A stretch of DNA of 64,000 nucleotides. It comes from Comamonas composti DSM 21721 (GTDB lineage Bacteria > Pseudomonadota > Gammaproteobacteria > Burkholderiales > Burkholderiaceae_C). The notes under the pieces were generated by a model. The model was not told the DNA's origin and ran no database searches. It saw nothing but the letters and a program-made list of their open reading frames with translations. Positions 46,815 to 57,308 of the stretch are shown in pieces. Made by a program: the position numbers and the translations under genes. Location of the stretch: positions 248,198 through 312,197 of the forward strand of contig NZ_KE386971.1 of assembly GCF_000429845.1 (NCBI RefSeq), given 5' to 3'. The first letter of the stretch is position 1; each line of letters starts with the position of its first letter.

Positions 46815-48064
46815 CGGTCAACATCTCCAAACACGATGTCCAGGGTGGACAGCACCATCACGGCATCAGCCAGCATGTGGCCACGGCACATCTCGTCCAT
46901 GGCGGACAAATGGGCAAATCCTGGTGGACGAATCTTGAGGCGGTATGGCTTGTTCGCCCCGTCGCTGATCAGGTAGATGCCGAACTCGCCCTTGGGGTGC
47001 TCGACAGCCGCATAGGCTTCGCCTTCGGGAACCTTGAAGCCTTCGGTGAAGAGCTTGAAGTGGTGGATCAGCTCTTCCATGTTGGCCTTCATGCCTTCAC
47101 GGCTCGGCGGAGCCACCTTGTGGTTGTCGGTAATCACCGGGCCGGGGTTGGCACGCAGCCAGTCCACGCACTGCTTGACGATGCGGTTCGATTCACGCAT
47201 CTCGGCCACGCGCACCAGATAACGGTCGTAGCAATCGCCGGTCTTGCCCACGGGAATGTCGAAATCCATGCGCTCATAGACTTCGTAAGGCTGGGACTTT
47301 CGCAGATCCCATGCCACGCCCGAGCCACGCAACATGGGGCCAGTCAGCCCCAGATTGAGCGCTCGCTCGGCATCGACCACGCCAATGCCCACGTTGCGCT
47401 GCTTCCAGATACGGTTGTCAGTGAGCAGGGTCTCGTACTCGTCCGCGCACTTGGGGAAGCGCTGGGTGAAGTCGTCGATGAAGTCCAGCAACGATCCATG
47501 ACGGTTGCGGTTCATGAGCTCCAGCGAGCGTGCATTGCGCACCTTGCTGGCCTTGTACTGGGGCATGGTGTCCGGCAGGTCGCGATATACGCCACCCGGA
47601 CGGAAGTAGGCCGCGTGCATGCGGGCACCCGAGACGGCCTCGTACATGTCCATGAGGTCTTCACGCTCGCGGAAGGTGTAGATCAGCGAGGTCGAGCTGC
47701 CTGCATCGTTGCCGCTGGAGCCCAGCCACATCAGGTGATTCATGATGCGCGTGATCTCCGAATACATCACGCGGATGTACTGGGCACGAATCGGCACCTC
47801 CAGGCCCAGCAGCTTTTCGATAGCCAGGCAATAGGCGTGCTCGTTGCACATCATGGACACATAGTCCAGCCGGTCCATGTAAGGCAGCGACTGGATGTAG
47901 GTCTTGCTTTCCGCCAGCTTTTCCGTAGCGCGGTGCAGCAGGCCGATATGCGGGTCTGCACGCTGCACCACTTCACCGTCGAGCTCCAGCACCAAGCGCA
48001 GCACACCGTGCGCTGCAGGGTGCTGCGGACCAAAGTTCAGGGAATAGTTCTTGATTTCAGCCAT
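46811..48064 (-). CDS. nuoD: NADH-quinone oxidoreductase subunit D
   Basis: A 417-residue 49-kDa-type subunit that forms the quinone site with NuoB and NuoH. The conserved N terminus [20 protein letters not shown] and the C-terminal Asp-rich end DIVFGDVDR, typical of the family, are present. It is separate from nuoC, unlike the fused nuoCD of enterobacteria. Confidence 0.97.
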   Translation of the reverse strand: MAEIKNYSLNFGPQHPAAHGVLRLVLELDGEVVQRADPHIGLLHRATEKLAESKTYIQSLPYMDRLDYVSMMCNEHAYCLAIEKLLGLEVPIRAQYIRVMYSEITRIMNHLMWLGSSGNDAGSSTSLIYTFREREDLMDMYEAVSGARMHAAYFRPGGVYRDLPDTMPQYKASKVRNARSLELMNRNRHGSLLDFIDDFTQRFPKCADEYETLLTDNRIWKQRNVGIGVVDAERALNLGLTGPMLRGSGVAWDLRKSQPYEVYERMDFDIPVGKTGDCYDRYLVRVAEMRESNRIVKQCVDWLRANPGPVITDNHKVAPPSREGMKANMEELIHHFKLFTEGFKVPEGEAYAAVEHPKGEFGIYLISDGANKPYRLKIRPPGFAHLSAMDEMCRGHMLADAVMVLSTLDIVFGDVDR

Positions 48065-48096
48065 GGTCTTCCATCAAAAAGGCGCTTGACGCGCCT

Positions 48097-48705
48097 TTAG
48101 TGCAGGCCCCCGTAGTTGTCTTCGCGAATGATGCGAGGCGTGATTTCTCGGGGCTCGATGGTGACCGGCTGGTACACCACGCGCTGCTGCTCGGCGTCAT
48201 AGCGCATTTCCACATGACCCGACAGAGGGAAGTCCTTGCGGAAGGGGTGGCCGATGAAGCCATAGTCGGTCAGGATGCGGCGCAGATCGTCATGGCCATC
48301 AAAGATGATGCCGTACAGGTCGAAGGCTTCGCGCTCGAACCAGTTGGCGCCACTCCAGATCGAGGAGACCGAGGCAACACAGGGAAAGTCATCGTCGGCG
48401 CAGAACACACGCACACGCACACGCTGGTTGCGGCTGATGGACAGCAGGTGGCTGACCACGGCAAAGCGCGGACCTTCACGCCCTATTTCGGCATAGGTTG
48501 AGTAGTCAACACCGCACAGGTCCATAAGCAGTTCAAACTGGCAATCAGGCGCTTCACGCAGGATCTGCATGACCTCGACATATTGAGCAGCCGAAACTTC
48601 AACGGTGACCTCGCCCAAGGCAAGGCTGACGCTGCGAGCCTTGTCACCCAAGGCAGCAGCCACCACGTCCCGAAGCACTTCGGGGTGAATTGCAATAGCA
48701 GTCAT
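48097..48705 (-). CDS. nuoC: NADH-quinone oxidoreductase subunit C
   Basis: A 202-residue 30-kDa-type subunit with the signature ERE-like [20 protein letters not shown] and [16 protein letters not shown]. Three in-frame starts lie close together (TTG 48711, ATG 48708, ATG 48705); the last has AAGGAG six bases upstream and is chosen. Confidence 0.96.
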   Translation of the reverse strand: MTAIAIHPEVLRDVVAAALGDKARSVSLALGEVTVEVSAAQYVEVMQILREAPDCQFELLMDLCGVDYSTYAEIGREGPRFAVVSHLLSISRNQRVRVRVFCADDDFPCVASVSSIWSGANWFEREAFDLYGIIFDGHDDLRRILTDYGFIGHPFRKDFPLSGHVEMRYDAEQQRVVYQPVTIEPREITPRIIREDNYGGLH

Positions 48706-48715
48706 CATCAACTCC

Positions 48716-49195
48716 TTAGACGCGAGCGATGGTATGGGTGCGGCGGATTTTTTGCTGCAGCTGGATGATGCCGTAGATCAATGCCTCCGCAGTCGGAGGG
48801 CAGCCTGGCACATAGACATCGACCGGCACGATGCGATCACAGCCACGCACCACCGAATAGCTGTAATGGTAGTAGCCACCGCCATTGGCGCAGGAGCCCA
48901 TGGAGATGACCCAGCGCGGCTCGGACATCTGGTCGTAGACCTTGCGCATCGCCGGAGCCATCTTGTTGCACAGGGTTCCGGCCACGATCATCAGGTCCGA
49001 ATGCCGAGGGCTGGCACGGAACACCTCCGAGCCAAAGCGCCCTATGTCATAGCGGGCAGCTGCTGCGTGCATCATCTCCACGGCACAGCAGGCCAGACCA
49101 AATGTCATGGGCCATATGGAGCCCGTCTTGGCCCAGTTCACCACAGCGTCATAGCTGGTGGTGACGAAGCCTTCCTTCATCACGCCTTCGATCAT
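48716..49195 (-). CDS. nuoB: NADH-quinone oxidoreductase subunit B
   Basis: A 159-residue subunit that carries the terminal 4Fe-4S cluster N2 through Cys36, Cys37, Cys102 and Cys132 ([26 protein letters not shown]). ATG 49195 matches the family start; the open frame to 49270 is noncoding. It ends 10 bases before nuoC. Confidence 0.97.
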   Translation of the reverse strand: MIEGVMKEGFVTTSYDAVVNWAKTGSIWPMTFGLACCAVEMMHAAAARYDIGRFGSEVFRASPRHSDLMIVAGTLCNKMAPAMRKVYDQMSEPRWVISMGSCANGGGYYHYSYSVVRGCDRIVPVDVYVPGCPPTAEALIYGIIQLQQKIRRTHTIARV

Positions 49196-49217
49196 CGTGC
49201 TTCCTTTGTTCTTTTGC

Positions 49218-49577
49218 TTATTCCCAGTCCAGGGCGCCCTTTTTCCACTCATAGGCAAAGCCCACGACAAGAACGGCCAGGAAGATCAGGACAGCAATGA
49301 AACCTTCCCCCCCCACATCCCTGAAGGCAACGGCCCAGGGCACAAGAAAGGCAATTTCCAAGTCAAAAAGAATGAACAAGATGGCAACGAGGTAGTAGCG
49401 CACATCAAACTTCATGCGCGCGTCTTCAAAGGCCTCAAAGCCACACTCGTAAGGGGAGTTCTTGGCCGCATCGGGCCTGTTCGGGCCGAGAACATAGCCC
49501 AGAAGCAGCGGCACCACACCAACACCGGCACCGACCAGTATGAACAGTAGGACGGGAAGATATTGATCGATGTTCAT
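49218..49577 (-). CDS. nuoA: NADH-quinone oxidoreductase subunit A
   Basis: A 119-residue three-helix membrane subunit and first gene of the nuo operon. The family mark [18 protein letters not shown] with its acidic residues is clear, as is [14 protein letters not shown] in the loop near the quinone site. Its promoter probably lies near or upstream of the tRNA-Leu gene that precedes it by 73 bases. Confidence 0.97.
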   Translation of the reverse strand: MNIDQYLPVLLFILVGAGVGVVPLLLGYVLGPNRPDAAKNSPYECGFEAFEDARMKFDVRYYLVAILFILFDLEIAFLVPWAVAFRDVGGEGFIAVLIFLAVLVVGFAYEWKKGALDWE

Positions 49578-49650
49578 CGCGTGGCCACCATGAGGAGCAC
49601 GCCCTAACCGATCACAGCCTGATCAGCGGGGCAGGCTCTTAGTTATTCGT

Positions 49651-49735
49651 TGGTGCCGTCGGCGAGACTCGAACTCGCACAGCTTTCGCCACTACCCCCT
49701 CAAGATAGCGTGTCTACCAATTCCACCACGACGGC
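49651..49735 (-). tRNA. tRNA-Leu(GAG)
   Basis: An 85-nt tRNA including encoded CCA. The acceptor stem is GCCGTCG/CGACGGC with discriminator A. The anticodon stem CTATC/GGTAG encloses TTGAGGG, giving GAG. The long variable arm (TGGCGAAAGCT region) confirms a class II leucine tRNA. Confidence 0.97.
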
Positions 49736-49858
49736 TTCTTTACTCACCTCGCCCGGCTGCACCAAACTCTTCATTGCGAAGAAGCTGCTTACCGGACAAT
49801 CCCTAGATTCTACCCCGAAAATTTCAGCGTTTTGAAGATCCCGGGGTTTCCAGAACAT

Positions 49859-50215
49859 TTATTTGGTCGGGATCTGATCCGCACCTTCAGCAGCAGGCTG
49901 AGGCAACTCAGTCGCTGCCGGAGCCGTGACGGCAGGCGCCGCCACCCCCTCAAGCACGCTACCCGAGCTCACGGGGCGCACATTGCCCAGATAAGCCAAA
50001 GCCAGCGTCGCCACAAAGAACACCGTGGCCAGAACACCCGTGGTCCGCGAAAGAAAGTTCGCGCTGCCGCTGGCACCGAACAAGCTTCCCGAGCTGCCGC
50101 TGCCAAACGAAGCCCCCATGTCTGCCCCCTTGCCGTGCTGAATCAGAATCAGCCCGATCATGCCCAAGGCCGTCAGCATTTGAACAGCCAGAATTACGCT
50201 TGCGAATCCACTCAT
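49859..50215 (-). CDS. secG: Preprotein translocase subunit SecG
   Basis: A 118-residue inner-membrane protein with two helices around the conserved HGKGADMGASFGSGSSGSLF loop. It assists SecYE in protein export. The C-terminal 40 residues are Ala/Pro-rich, as in other betaproteobacterial SecG. ATG 50215 is chosen; the frame further up overlaps tpiA. It follows tpiA by 40 bases. Confidence 0.95.
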   Translation of the reverse strand: MSGFASVILAVQMLTALGMIGLILIQHGKGADMGASFGSGSSGSLFGASGSANFLSRTTGVLATVFFVATLALAYLGNVRPVSSGSVLEGVAAPAVTAPAATELPQPAAEGADQIPTK

Positions 50216-50255
50216 TGATAAACCTGCTTGCAATGGTTGAAAAGTACGCTGCCGC

Positions 50256-51002
50256 TTACTGGGCTGCAGCAATGATGCTCAGAAAGTCAGCAGCCTTGAG
50301 CGAAGCGCCGCCCACCAGACCGCCGTCGATATCCGCCTGGGCCAGCAGTTGGGCCGCATTGCCCGCATTCATGCTGCCGCCATAGAGCAAGACCATTTGC
50401 CCGGCCTGCTCGCTGGCAGCCGCCAACTGAGCGCGCAGCACGGCATGCACGGCCTGGGCTTGCTCCGGGCTCGCAGTCTTGCCCGTGCCAATGGCCCAGA
50501 CGGGCTCGTAGGCCACGACCAGTTCGCTCACGCAGTGGCCGACCTGCTGAATCACGGCAGCAAGCTGACGCTTCACGACCTGCTCGGTCTGACCGGCCTC
50601 GCGCTCTGCCAGAGTCTCGCCAACGCAGACGATGGGAGTAATGCCCTTGGCCAGCGCAGCCAGCGCCTTCAGCGCCACGACAGCATCCGTCTCGCCATGG
50701 TACTGACGACGCTCGGAGTGACCCACCAGGGTGTAGCGCACACCAAAGTCCTGCAGCATGGCGGCCGACAGCTCGCCCGTGTAGGCCCCGGCTTCATGCT
50801 GGGATACATCCTGAGCAGCCACAGCGATCACGGAGCCCGCAAGTTCAGCCTGCGCCTGCGCCAGATAGGCAGCAGGCACGGCAACAGCCACACCCGCCTT
50901 GCAGTCACCAGCCAGGCCTTGCCTGAGGGACTCCAGCAGGGCGGCATTCGCAGCCAGGCTGCCATTCATCTTCCAGTTGCCGACGATTAGCTTTTTTCTC
51001 AT
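50256..51002 (-). CDS. tpiA: Triose-phosphate isomerase
   Basis: A 248-residue TIM-barrel enzyme that interconverts DHAP and glyceraldehyde-3-phosphate. NWKMNG (Asn/Lys of the active site), GHSERR (catalytic His) and [12 protein letters not shown] (catalytic Glu and the flexible lid) are all present. ATG 51002 gives the normal [14 protein letters not shown] start; ATG 51011 is three codons longer and overlaps the previous stop. Neither has a strong ribosome site. Confidence 0.96.
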   Translation of the reverse strand: MRKKLIVGNWKMNGSLAANAALLESLRQGLAGDCKAGVAVAVPAAYLAQAQAELAGSVIAVAAQDVSQHEAGAYTGELSAAMLQDFGVRYTLVGHSERRQYHGETDAVVALKALAALAKGITPIVCVGETLAEREAGQTEQVVKRQLAAVIQQVGHCVSELVVAYEPVWAIGTGKTASPEQAQAVHAVLRAQLAAASEQAGQMVLLYGGSMNAGNAAQLLAQADIDGGLVGGASLKAADFLSIIAAAQ

Positions 51003-51004
51003 GT

Positions 51005-52006
51005 CTACCATGTCAAAACAATTTTTCCAGTGTGCTGACTCGACTCCATCAGCGCATGCGCCTGGGCTGCCTGAGCCGCAGGAAAGCTGCTGTGAATCAC
51101 GGATTTGATCTTGCCAGCCTCGATCAATGGCCAGACCTCGCGGCGCAAGGCCTTGGCGATGGCACCTTTGAAGTCCACGGGCCTGGGCCTCAAGGTAGAC
51201 CCGGTCACCACCAGCCTTCGGCGCAGCACGAGACCGGCATCAAACTCGGCCTTGATGCCGCCCTGAACCGCAATGATGACCAGACGCCCCTCCTCGGCCA
51301 GACTCTGGACTTCACGCGCCACATAGCTACCGGCCACCATATCCAGAATCACGTCCACCCCGCGGCCTTCGGTAATGCGCTGCACCTCTTCGGCGAAGTC
51401 CTGGCTGCGGTAGTTGATCGCATGATCGGCCCCCAGGGCCAGGCAGTCCGCACACTTGGCGTCCGACCCCGCAGTCACGATCACGCGCGCACCCCAGGCC
51501 TTGGCCAGCTGTATGGCCGCCACGCCAATGCCACTGCTGCCACCCTGTATCAGCAAGGTCTCACCAGGCTGCAAGCGCCCGCGCTCGAACACATTGCTCC
51601 AGACCGTGAAGAAGGTTTCGGGCAAAGCCGCAGCCTGAACATCGTCCAGCCCCTTGGGCACGGGCAGGCACTGAACCACGGGGGCCACGCAGTACTCGGC
51701 ATAGCCTCCGCCCGCCAAAAGAGCACAGACCCTGTCGCCCAGGCTGATGCCAGCCTCGGCCATCGCCGCCTCATCACCGGCAACCACCTCGCCTGCAACC
51801 TCAAGACCAGGCAAATCACTGACACCCGGAGGCGGAGCATAGTGCCCCTTGCGCTGAAGCACATCAGGCCGGTTGATGCCGCTTGCCGCAACCCGGATGA
51901 GCAACTCGCCCATACCGGCAACAGGCAGAGGTCGCTGCCCCAGTTGCAGCACCTGCGGGCCGCCAAAGCCCGCAAGCTCTACGGCGTGCATGATTTGCTT
52001 GTCCAT
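51005..52006 (-). CDS. Zinc-free quinone oxidoreductase (PIG3/QOR family)
   Basis: A 333-residue MDR-superfamily NAD(P)H:quinone oxidoreductase. [20 protein letters not shown] and the dinucleotide motif [20 protein letters not shown] are typical of the PIG3 group. The zinc ligands of alcohol dehydrogenases are absent. It is packed against tpiA, its TAG lying about 3 bases from ATG 51002. The substrate is unknown. Confidence 0.92.
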   Translation of the reverse strand: MDKQIMHAVELAGFGGPQVLQLGQRPLPVAGMGELLIRVAASGINRPDVLQRKGHYAPPPGVSDLPGLEVAGEVVAGDEAAMAEAGISLGDRVCALLAGGGYAEYCVAPVVQCLPVPKGLDDVQAAALPETFFTVWSNVFERGRLQPGETLLIQGGSSGIGVAAIQLAKAWGARVIVTAGSDAKCADCLALGADHAINYRSQDFAEEVQRITEGRGVDVILDMVAGSYVAREVQSLAEEGRLVIIAVQGGIKAEFDAGLVLRRRLVVTGSTLRPRPVDFKGAIAKALRREVWPLIEAGKIKSVIHSSFPAAQAAQAHALMESSQHTGKIVLTW

Positions 52007-52108
52007 TTCAGGCCTTCGACAAAGTGATCAAAAACACCAAAACGCCGGGCTGGCCGACGCTTTGATCGCTTGCAGCCAAGCAGCCCGGGCCATGGGCCCG
52101 GAGCCGCA

Positions 52109-54343
52109 TTATTGCTGCTGCTGTTGCTGCTGATCGGCAGATTCCTCAGCAGGGCGAGGCTCGCGGGGCTCACGCGCTTCGCGGTACTCGCGCGGCTGAC
52201 GCGCAGCACGCTCGGCAGGCGCAGGACGCTCGCCGCGCTCCATGCCTGCAGGACGCTCGAGCAAGGCCTTCATGGAGAGCTTGATTCGACCTTTTTCATC
52301 AGTCTCCAGCACCTTGACCTTGACGATCTGGCCTTCCTGCAGATAGTCGGTGACCTTTTCCACGCGCTCGTGCGCAATCTGGCTGATGTGCAGCAGACCG
52401 TCCTTGCCGGGCAGCAGATTGATCAGTGCACCGAAGTCCAGAATCTTGGTGATCGGACCTTCGTAGATCTTGCCGATCTCGACTTCGGCCGTGATCTCCT
52501 CGATGCGGCGCTTGGCCTCGTCGGCCTTGGCTGCATCGCTGGATGCGATGGTGATGGTGCCGTCTTCGCCAATATCGATTTGCGTGCCGGTCTCCTCGGT
52601 CAGCGCACGGATGGTGGCGCCGCCCTTGCCAATCACGTCACGGATCTTCTCGGGGTTGATCTTCATGGTGTAGAGCTTGGGCGCGAACGAGGAGATCTCG
52701 GTCTTGGCCTCGCCCATGGCATCCTGCATCTTGCCGAGGATGTGCATGCGCGCCTCCTTGGCCTGGGCCAGGGCAACCTGCATGATTTCCTTGGTAATGC
52801 CCTGGATCTTGATGTCCATCTGCAAGGCCGTGATGCCGCTGGTGGTACCTGCCACCTTGAAGTCCATGTCACCCAGATGATCCTCATCACCCAGGATGTC
52901 GGTCAACACCGCAAAGCGGTTGTCTTCCTTGATCAAGCCCATGGCGATGCCAGCCACATGGGCCTTGAGCGGAACGCCTGCATCCATCATGGACAGGCAG
53001 CCGCCGCAGACCGAGGCCATGGACGAGGAGCCGTTGGACTCGGTGATCTCGGAGACCACACGGATCGTGTAGGGGAACTCATCCTTGGCCGGCAGCACAG
53101 CCACCAGGGCGCGCTTGGCCAGACGACCATGGCCGATTTCGCGGCGCTTGGTCGAACCCATGCGCCCCACTTCGCCCGTGGCAAAGGGAGGCATGTTGTA
53201 GTGAAACAGAAAGCGGTCCTCGAACTCGCCGGCCAGTGCGTCGATGCGCTGCGCATCGCGCTCGGTGCCCAGAGTGGAGATCACCAGGGCCTGGGTTTCT
53301 CCGCGTGTGAACAGCGCCGAGCCGTGGGTGCGGGGCAGCACGGAGTTACGGATTTCGATGGGGCGCACGGTACGCGTGTCGCGGCCATCGATACGCGGCT
53401 CACCCGCCAGAATCTGCGAGCGCACGATACGTGCCTCGATATCGAACAGCATGCCTTCGACCTTGACGCCGTCGAACTCCACGCCCTGCTCGGCCAGGCC
53501 CGCCTTCACGGCGGCATAGGCTTCGCGGCAAGCCTGGGTGCGAGCCTGCTTGTTGCGAATCTGATAGGCCGCGCGCAGCGCCTCTTCACCCAGAGCCGAG
53601 ACCTTGGCAATCAGCTCCTCATCCTTGGCAGGAGCCACCCAGTCCCATACGGGCTTGCCGGCTTCGCGCACCAGCTCATGGATCGCATCGATCGCGACCT
53701 TGCCCTGCGCATGACCAAACACCACGGCGCCCAGCATCACGTCTTCAGGCAACTGCATCGCCTCGGACTCGACCATCAGCACAGCGGCCTCGGTACCGGC
53801 CACGACCAGATCCATCTGCGAGTTCTTGCGCTGGGTCTGGCCAGGGTTGAGCACATATTCGCCATTGATGTAGCCCACGCGGGCGGCGCCAATGGGGCCA
53901 TTGAAAGGAATGCCAGAAACCGACAAGGCCGCAGAGACGGCAATCATGGCGACGATGTCGGCATCCACTTCAGGGTTCAACGAGATGGTGTGGATCACCA
54001 CGTGCACATCGTTGTAGAAGCCTTCGGGGAACAGAGGCCGAATCGGACGGTCGATCAGGCGGCTGGTCAGCGTCTCCAGCTCGGAAGGCTTGGCTTCGCG
54101 CTTGAAGAAGCTGCCAGGGATCTTGCCAGCCGCATAGGTCTTCTCGATGTAGTCAACAGTCAGAGGGAAGAAGTCCTGACCTGCCTTGGCGATCTTGGAG
54201 GCCACCACGGTGGCCAGCACCACGGTGTCATCGATGTTGACCAGGACGGCGCCCGAGGCCTGACGGGCAACTTCCCCGGTTTCCATGGTGACCGTATGCT
54301 GGCCCCACTGGAAAGTCTTGGTCACTTTATTGAACATTGTCAT
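52109..54343 (-). CDS. pnp: Polynucleotide phosphorylase
   Basis: A 744-residue 3'-5' exoribonuclease. It has two RNase PH domains (about 10-220 and 315-545), the all-alpha linker, then KH ([15 protein letters not shown], near 565) and S1 ([20 protein letters not shown]) domains. After S1 comes a 45-residue tail rich in Arg, Glu and Pro that ends in seven Gln. ATG 54343 has AGGAGC eight bases upstream. It follows rpsO, as in most Proteobacteria, and probably controls its own level through its leader. Confidence 0.97.
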   Translation of the reverse strand: MTMFNKVTKTFQWGQHTVTMETGEVARQASGAVLVNIDDTVVLATVVASKIAKAGQDFFPLTVDYIEKTYAAGKIPGSFFKREAKPSELETLTSRLIDRPIRPLFPEGFYNDVHVVIHTISLNPEVDADIVAMIAVSAALSVSGIPFNGPIGAARVGYINGEYVLNPGQTQRKNSQMDLVVAGTEAAVLMVESEAMQLPEDVMLGAVVFGHAQGKVAIDAIHELVREAGKPVWDWVAPAKDEELIAKVSALGEEALRAAYQIRNKQARTQACREAYAAVKAGLAEQGVEFDGVKVEGMLFDIEARIVRSQILAGEPRIDGRDTRTVRPIEIRNSVLPRTHGSALFTRGETQALVISTLGTERDAQRIDALAGEFEDRFLFHYNMPPFATGEVGRMGSTKRREIGHGRLAKRALVAVLPAKDEFPYTIRVVSEITESNGSSSMASVCGGCLSMMDAGVPLKAHVAGIAMGLIKEDNRFAVLTDILGDEDHLGDMDFKVAGTTSGITALQMDIKIQGITKEIMQVALAQAKEARMHILGKMQDAMGEAKTEISSFAPKLYTMKINPEKIRDVIGKGGATIRALTEETGTQIDIGEDGTITIASSDAAKADEAKRRIEEITAEVEIGKIYEGPITKILDFGALINLLPGKDGLLHISQIAHERVEKVTDYLQEGQIVKVKVLETDEKGRIKLSMKALLERPAGMERGERPAPAERAARQPREYREAREPREPRPAEESADQQQQQQQ

Positions 54344-54414
54344 TTCTTGCTCCTGAAAAAGTAGCTGCACCCGCTGGATACAGCTCAATTGGAGTGCAAT
54401 ACAGAACACGATGC

Positions 54415-54461
54415 CATTCCAGTGCTGCGCTTGCCGCTACAAGTTTCGCAGCATTGGAATG
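54415..54461 (-). promoter_or_regulatory. Long hairpin in the pnp leader
   Basis: Arms at 54415-54429 and 54447-54461 pair at 14 of 15 positions (CATTCCAGTGCTGCG and CGCAGCATTGGAATG) around a 17-base loop. In E. coli a pnp leader stem cut by RNase III allows PNPase to regulate itself; this looks like an analogue. Confidence 0.65.
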
Positions 54462-54494
54462 ACACAGCTTCGCTCTGTTTTGCGCTCTCCGAAG

Positions 54495-54530
54495 TAAAAA
54501 ACGCCTGAGCTAGCGCACTAACTCAGGCGT
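54495..54530 (-). terminator. Rho-independent terminator of rpsO
   Basis: A 9-bp stem ACGCCTGAG/CTCAGGCGT (54501-54509, 54522-54530), followed on the minus strand by TTTTTT. It lies 18 bases after the rpsO stop. Confidence 0.9.
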
Positions 54531-54548
54531 CTCGATCTCTCACCGTGC

Positions 54549-54815
54549 TTACTTGCGCAGGCCCAGCTTGGCGATCAGTGCGGTATAGCGATCAGCGTCC
54601 TTGGCCTTGAGGTAGTCCAGCAGCTTGCGGCGGCGGCTCACCATGCGCAGCAGGCCTCGACGACCATGGTGGTCCTTGGCATTTTGCTTGAAGTGAGGAG
54701 TCAGCTCGTTGATGCGGGCCGTCAGCAGGGCCACTTGCACTTCGGGACTACCAGTGTCGTTCTCGGAACGGGCATTGGCCTTGACAACTTCAGCCTTGAT
54801 AGAGGCAGCGATCAT
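54549..54815 (-). CDS. rpsO: 30S ribosomal protein S15
   Basis: An 88-residue primary 16S-binding protein. Typical are [40 protein letters not shown] and the end [11 protein letters not shown] 54815 gives the usual length. It is upstream of pnp, with a terminator between them. A 97-base leader follows the predicted promoter and could hold an S15-responsive structure. Confidence 0.97.
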   Translation of the reverse strand: MIAASIKAEVVKANARSENDTGSPEVQVALLTARINELTPHFKQNAKDHHGRRGLLRMVSRRRKLLDYLKAKDADRYTALIAKLGLRK

Positions 54816-54918
54816 TTGGTTTTCCTTGGGATTTGGCACTCTCGCAGGAGCACCTTGGTTACTTGCGCCAGGACTGGAAAGGCCCTGACGTGCGTTCTGC
54901 ACCATGCAAAACCGCACG

Positions 54919-54927
54919 ATTATATCA
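54919..54927 (-). promoter_or_regulatory. Extended -10 promoter of rpsO
   Basis: The minus strand reads TTGATATAATCG: a perfect TATAAT (54924-54919) preceded by TG one base upstream. No good -35 is visible at 16-18 bp, which suits an extended -10 promoter. Confidence 0.55.
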
Positions 54928-55108
54928 ACCCCACTCAAGCGCCCCTTGAGCAGGCCGGCTCAAGCACAGATCACACGGTTTTCACCATGCTCGCCCCCCA
55001 CTTGACAAGGATTGACAGCGCAGCAAGGCTCGGCCGCACAAACCCTGCCTGCAACACGGCAAGCCCTGCGCAAAATGTCCGTCATGACCACAACGCCATG
55101 GAGGCCGC

Positions 55109-55411
55109 ATGCAGCAGATCACACACCGTTCTCTGACCTTCCTGGGCAGTTGCCTTGGCTGCTACCTGGCTCTTGCGGCCATGCTTGCAGCCGCAGCCAC
55201 CCCCAGCCCAGCCCAGGCCGGCGGCAGCGAAAGCAGCCAGGGCAAGGCCTACAAACGCCAAAGCAACCGTATCAAGCTCGCACCAACGCGCAGCAGTTCG
55301 GAAGAAAGCACGGCCGAGCGGGACAGGCGCCTGTACCGAGAATGTCAGGGGCGCCCCAATGCAGGCGCCTGCGCGGGGTACACACAAAGGCCGCCGTCGC
55401 GCCAGCGCTGA
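55109..55411 (+). CDS. Small secreted protein of unknown function
   Basis: A 100-residue protein with a signal peptide (about residues 1-37, ending AQA) and a polar, Ser/Arg-rich mature part. The C-terminal motif RDRRLYRECQGRPNAGACAG, with two Cys, is reminiscent of small proteins seen in Comamonadaceae. The function is unknown. It precedes the minor-pilin operon on the same strand and ends about 120 bases before it. Confidence 0.6.
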   Translation: MQQITHRSLTFLGSCLGCYLALAAMLAAAATPSPAQAGGSESSQGKAYKRQSNRIKLAPTRSSSEESTAERDRRLYRECQGRPNAGACAGYTQRPPSRQR

Positions 55412-55533
55412 GCGCAGCTGAACGCCTCGGACGATCAGAAGGCAAGCCCGCAAAACCCATGTTTTCGCCACTGGTCCGGAAACAAAGCCCACTCGTCCAA
55501 CTGCCCGGCCACACAGCACAGGCAATACCTACC

Positions 55534-56064
55534 ATGCATGCCATGCATGTTCCGCCCCCTTCGACCTTGCCCGCACCAGAGTCTGCGGCCCGAGGCTTTA
55601 CCAGCATCGAACTTCTGGTGACCATTGCCATACTGGCCGTGCTGGCCGGCTTGGCTGCCCCCAGCTTCACGCCACTGATCGAGCGCTGGCGTGTGCGCCA
55701 GGCAGTCGAAGAGCTGCAGTCGACGTTCTACTTTGCGCGCTCTGAAGCCGTCAAACGGGGAGCTGCCACCATCACCAGTGGCAATTGCGATGCGCAGGAT
55801 GGTGGCACCAACTGGAGCAATGGCTGGATGGTCTGCAGCACCACCACGATTCTTCAGCAAAGTACAGCCCCCTCGAACGTGACCATCAGCACCGCCACGA
55901 AGGCCGAACCCATCATCATTGATCGCTGGGGCCAGTTTCCCAGCGACTTTGCCTTCAGATTCCATCCATCGGGCAAGGACAGCAGCCACGCCAGCGCCGC
56001 AACCCTTTGCGTCAGCAAAAGCGGTCGCATCAGGCGCCTCGACTCAGGAAGTGATTCCTGCTGA
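55534..56064 (+). CDS. fimT: Type IV pilus minor pilin, FimT/GspH family (copy 1)
   Basis: A 176-residue prepilin with the cleavage site RGFTSIELL (Gly/Phe) and hydrophobic helix VTIAILAVLAGLAAP, then a GspH-type globular domain with WQFP-like DRWGQFPSDF and a C-terminal Cys pair. The leader of about 18 to 21 residues is unusually long and the two close ATGs (55534, 55543) have weak ribosome sites. As a minor pilin it would help initiate pilus assembly. Confidence 0.82.
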   Translation: MHAMHVPPPSTLPAPESAARGFTSIELLVTIAILAVLAGLAAPSFTPLIERWRVRQAVEELQSTFYFARSEAVKRGAATITSGNCDAQDGGTNWSNGWMVCSTTTILQQSTAPSNVTISTATKAEPIIIDRWGQFPSDFAFRFHPSGKDSSHASAATLCVSKSGRIRRLDSGSDSC

Positions 56065-56125
56065 AAGAAACCAACACCGTATCCGCCGCCATATGTCTTG
56101 ACCCGTTTCATCATGAGGTATTCGT

Positions 56126-56707
56126 ATGTGCATTCCATCTTGCGCCCCTTTGCAGCCCATTGCGGCAAAAGCCATGGCCCACGGGTTCACCACGGTAGAG
56201 CTCATGGTCACGCTATCGATAGCAGCGGTTCTGGCGGCCCTCGCAGCTCCGGGCTTCAGATCCCTCATCGAAAGCTGGCGAGTGACGAAGGTCGCCAGCG
56301 ATATGAAGTCATCCCTGCATTTCGCCCGCTCCGAAGCCATCAAGCGCGGCGGCAATGTCTATCTTGAAAAGCTGCCCAAGACAACGGCGGGCTGCATCAC
56401 CGACGGCACCAATCAAGACTGGGACTGCGGCTGGGTGGTTTTCGTGGATACCAATGGCAACAAGCGCTGGAATACCGGAGAAGAAATCCAGCGCATTGAT
56501 GTTCCAAGAAACATGAACGTCACCCGCTCCAGATCAGGCGCCACGATCCGCGTCGATCGCTGGGGAATGATGGATGGTGCCAGTCTCATCGGCTTCACCA
56601 TCTCCCCCTCTCCTGCCGGAATTGCCTCACCTGCAGCCAAGGGCGTTTGCTCGGCTGCAGGAGGTCGCATCAGAGTCATCAATCAAAAGGATATTCCATG
56701 CCAATAG
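56126..56707 (+). CDS. fimT: Type IV pilus minor pilin, FimT/GspH family (copy 2)
   Basis: A 193-residue prepilin with cleavage motif HGFTTVELMVTLSIAAVLAA and the GspH-type core (WRVTKVASDMKSSLHFARSE; VDRWGMMDGAS). It is a clear paralogue of the preceding gene (shared FARSEA-KRG stretch) but divergent elsewhere. Translation may instead begin at ATG 56174, giving MAHGF. Its stop overlaps the pilV start by 10 bases. Confidence 0.85.
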   Translation: MCIPSCAPLQPIAAKAMAHGFTTVELMVTLSIAAVLAALAAPGFRSLIESWRVTKVASDMKSSLHFARSEAIKRGGNVYLEKLPKTTAGCITDGTNQDWDCGWVVFVDTNGNKRWNTGEEIQRIDVPRNMNVTRSRSGATIRVDRWGMMDGASLIGFTISPSPAGIASPAAKGVCSAAGGRIRVINQKDIPCQ

Positions 56708-57306
56708 ATCACCGTCCACCTGTGCCCTTAGAGCGGCAACGTGGCATCACCCTCATTGAGTCTCTGGTCGCCATCGTGATTGCAACCTTGGGGATTCTGG
56801 GGATTCTGGGGATGCAAATGCGCACCTTGAGCGATACCCAAAGCACCGTGCGCCGGGCCCAGGCCATTCGCCTGATCGAGGACTTGAGCGAGCGCACAAG
56901 AGTCAACCCGAATGCCATGGCAAGCATCGAGTCCTATGTTTCAGACTTTGACGACAAGCCCACCCCCGGCAGTTGCCAATCTCAAGGCTGCAGTCATGCC
57001 GAGCTCGTCGCCTACGACCTCGGAACCTGGAAGCAGGCTGTCGCCAATACCCTGCCCTTGGGGGAGGCCAAGATATTTCTGCCCAAAGCGGAAAAAAATG
57101 CCGATAACAACCGCCGCCAGCTGGGCGTGATGGTTGCCTGGAGAAACAGCGAAAAAACGCCTCTTCCCGAAAACCCAGACAAGGCCAGCCAGGACTGTCC
57201 ATCTGACATGAGCTGCCACCTCCAATACATCACCGTGGCTGCGCGCTGCGCCCCCTATCTGGGCGCCGTCAAGGATGCAACCAAGTATTTTTGCGCGGGA
57301 GCCTGA
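56698..57306 (+). CDS. pilV: Type IV pilus minor pilin PilV
   Basis: A 202-residue prepilin. RGITLIESLVAIVIATLGIL is the class-III-type cleavage and helix; the rest has the PilV pattern (QAIRLIEDLSERTRVNPNAM, later Cys pairs CQSQGC and CPSDMSC). AAAGG precedes ATG 56698. It overlaps the fimT copy 2 stop and is followed 2 bases later by pilW. Confidence 0.88.
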   Translation: MPIDHRPPVPLERQRGITLIESLVAIVIATLGILGILGMQMRTLSDTQSTVRRAQAIRLIEDLSERTRVNPNAMASIESYVSDFDDKPTPGSCQSQGCSHAELVAYDLGTWKQAVANTLPLGEAKIFLPKAEKNADNNRRQLGVMVAWRNSEKTPLPENPDKASQDCPSDMSCHLQYITVAARCAPYLGAVKDATKYFCAGA

Positions 57307-57308
57307 AC

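Noticed and set aside
52070-54364. A 764-codon plus-strand frame
   Set aside because: Antisense to pnp over its whole length; no ribosome site or motif.
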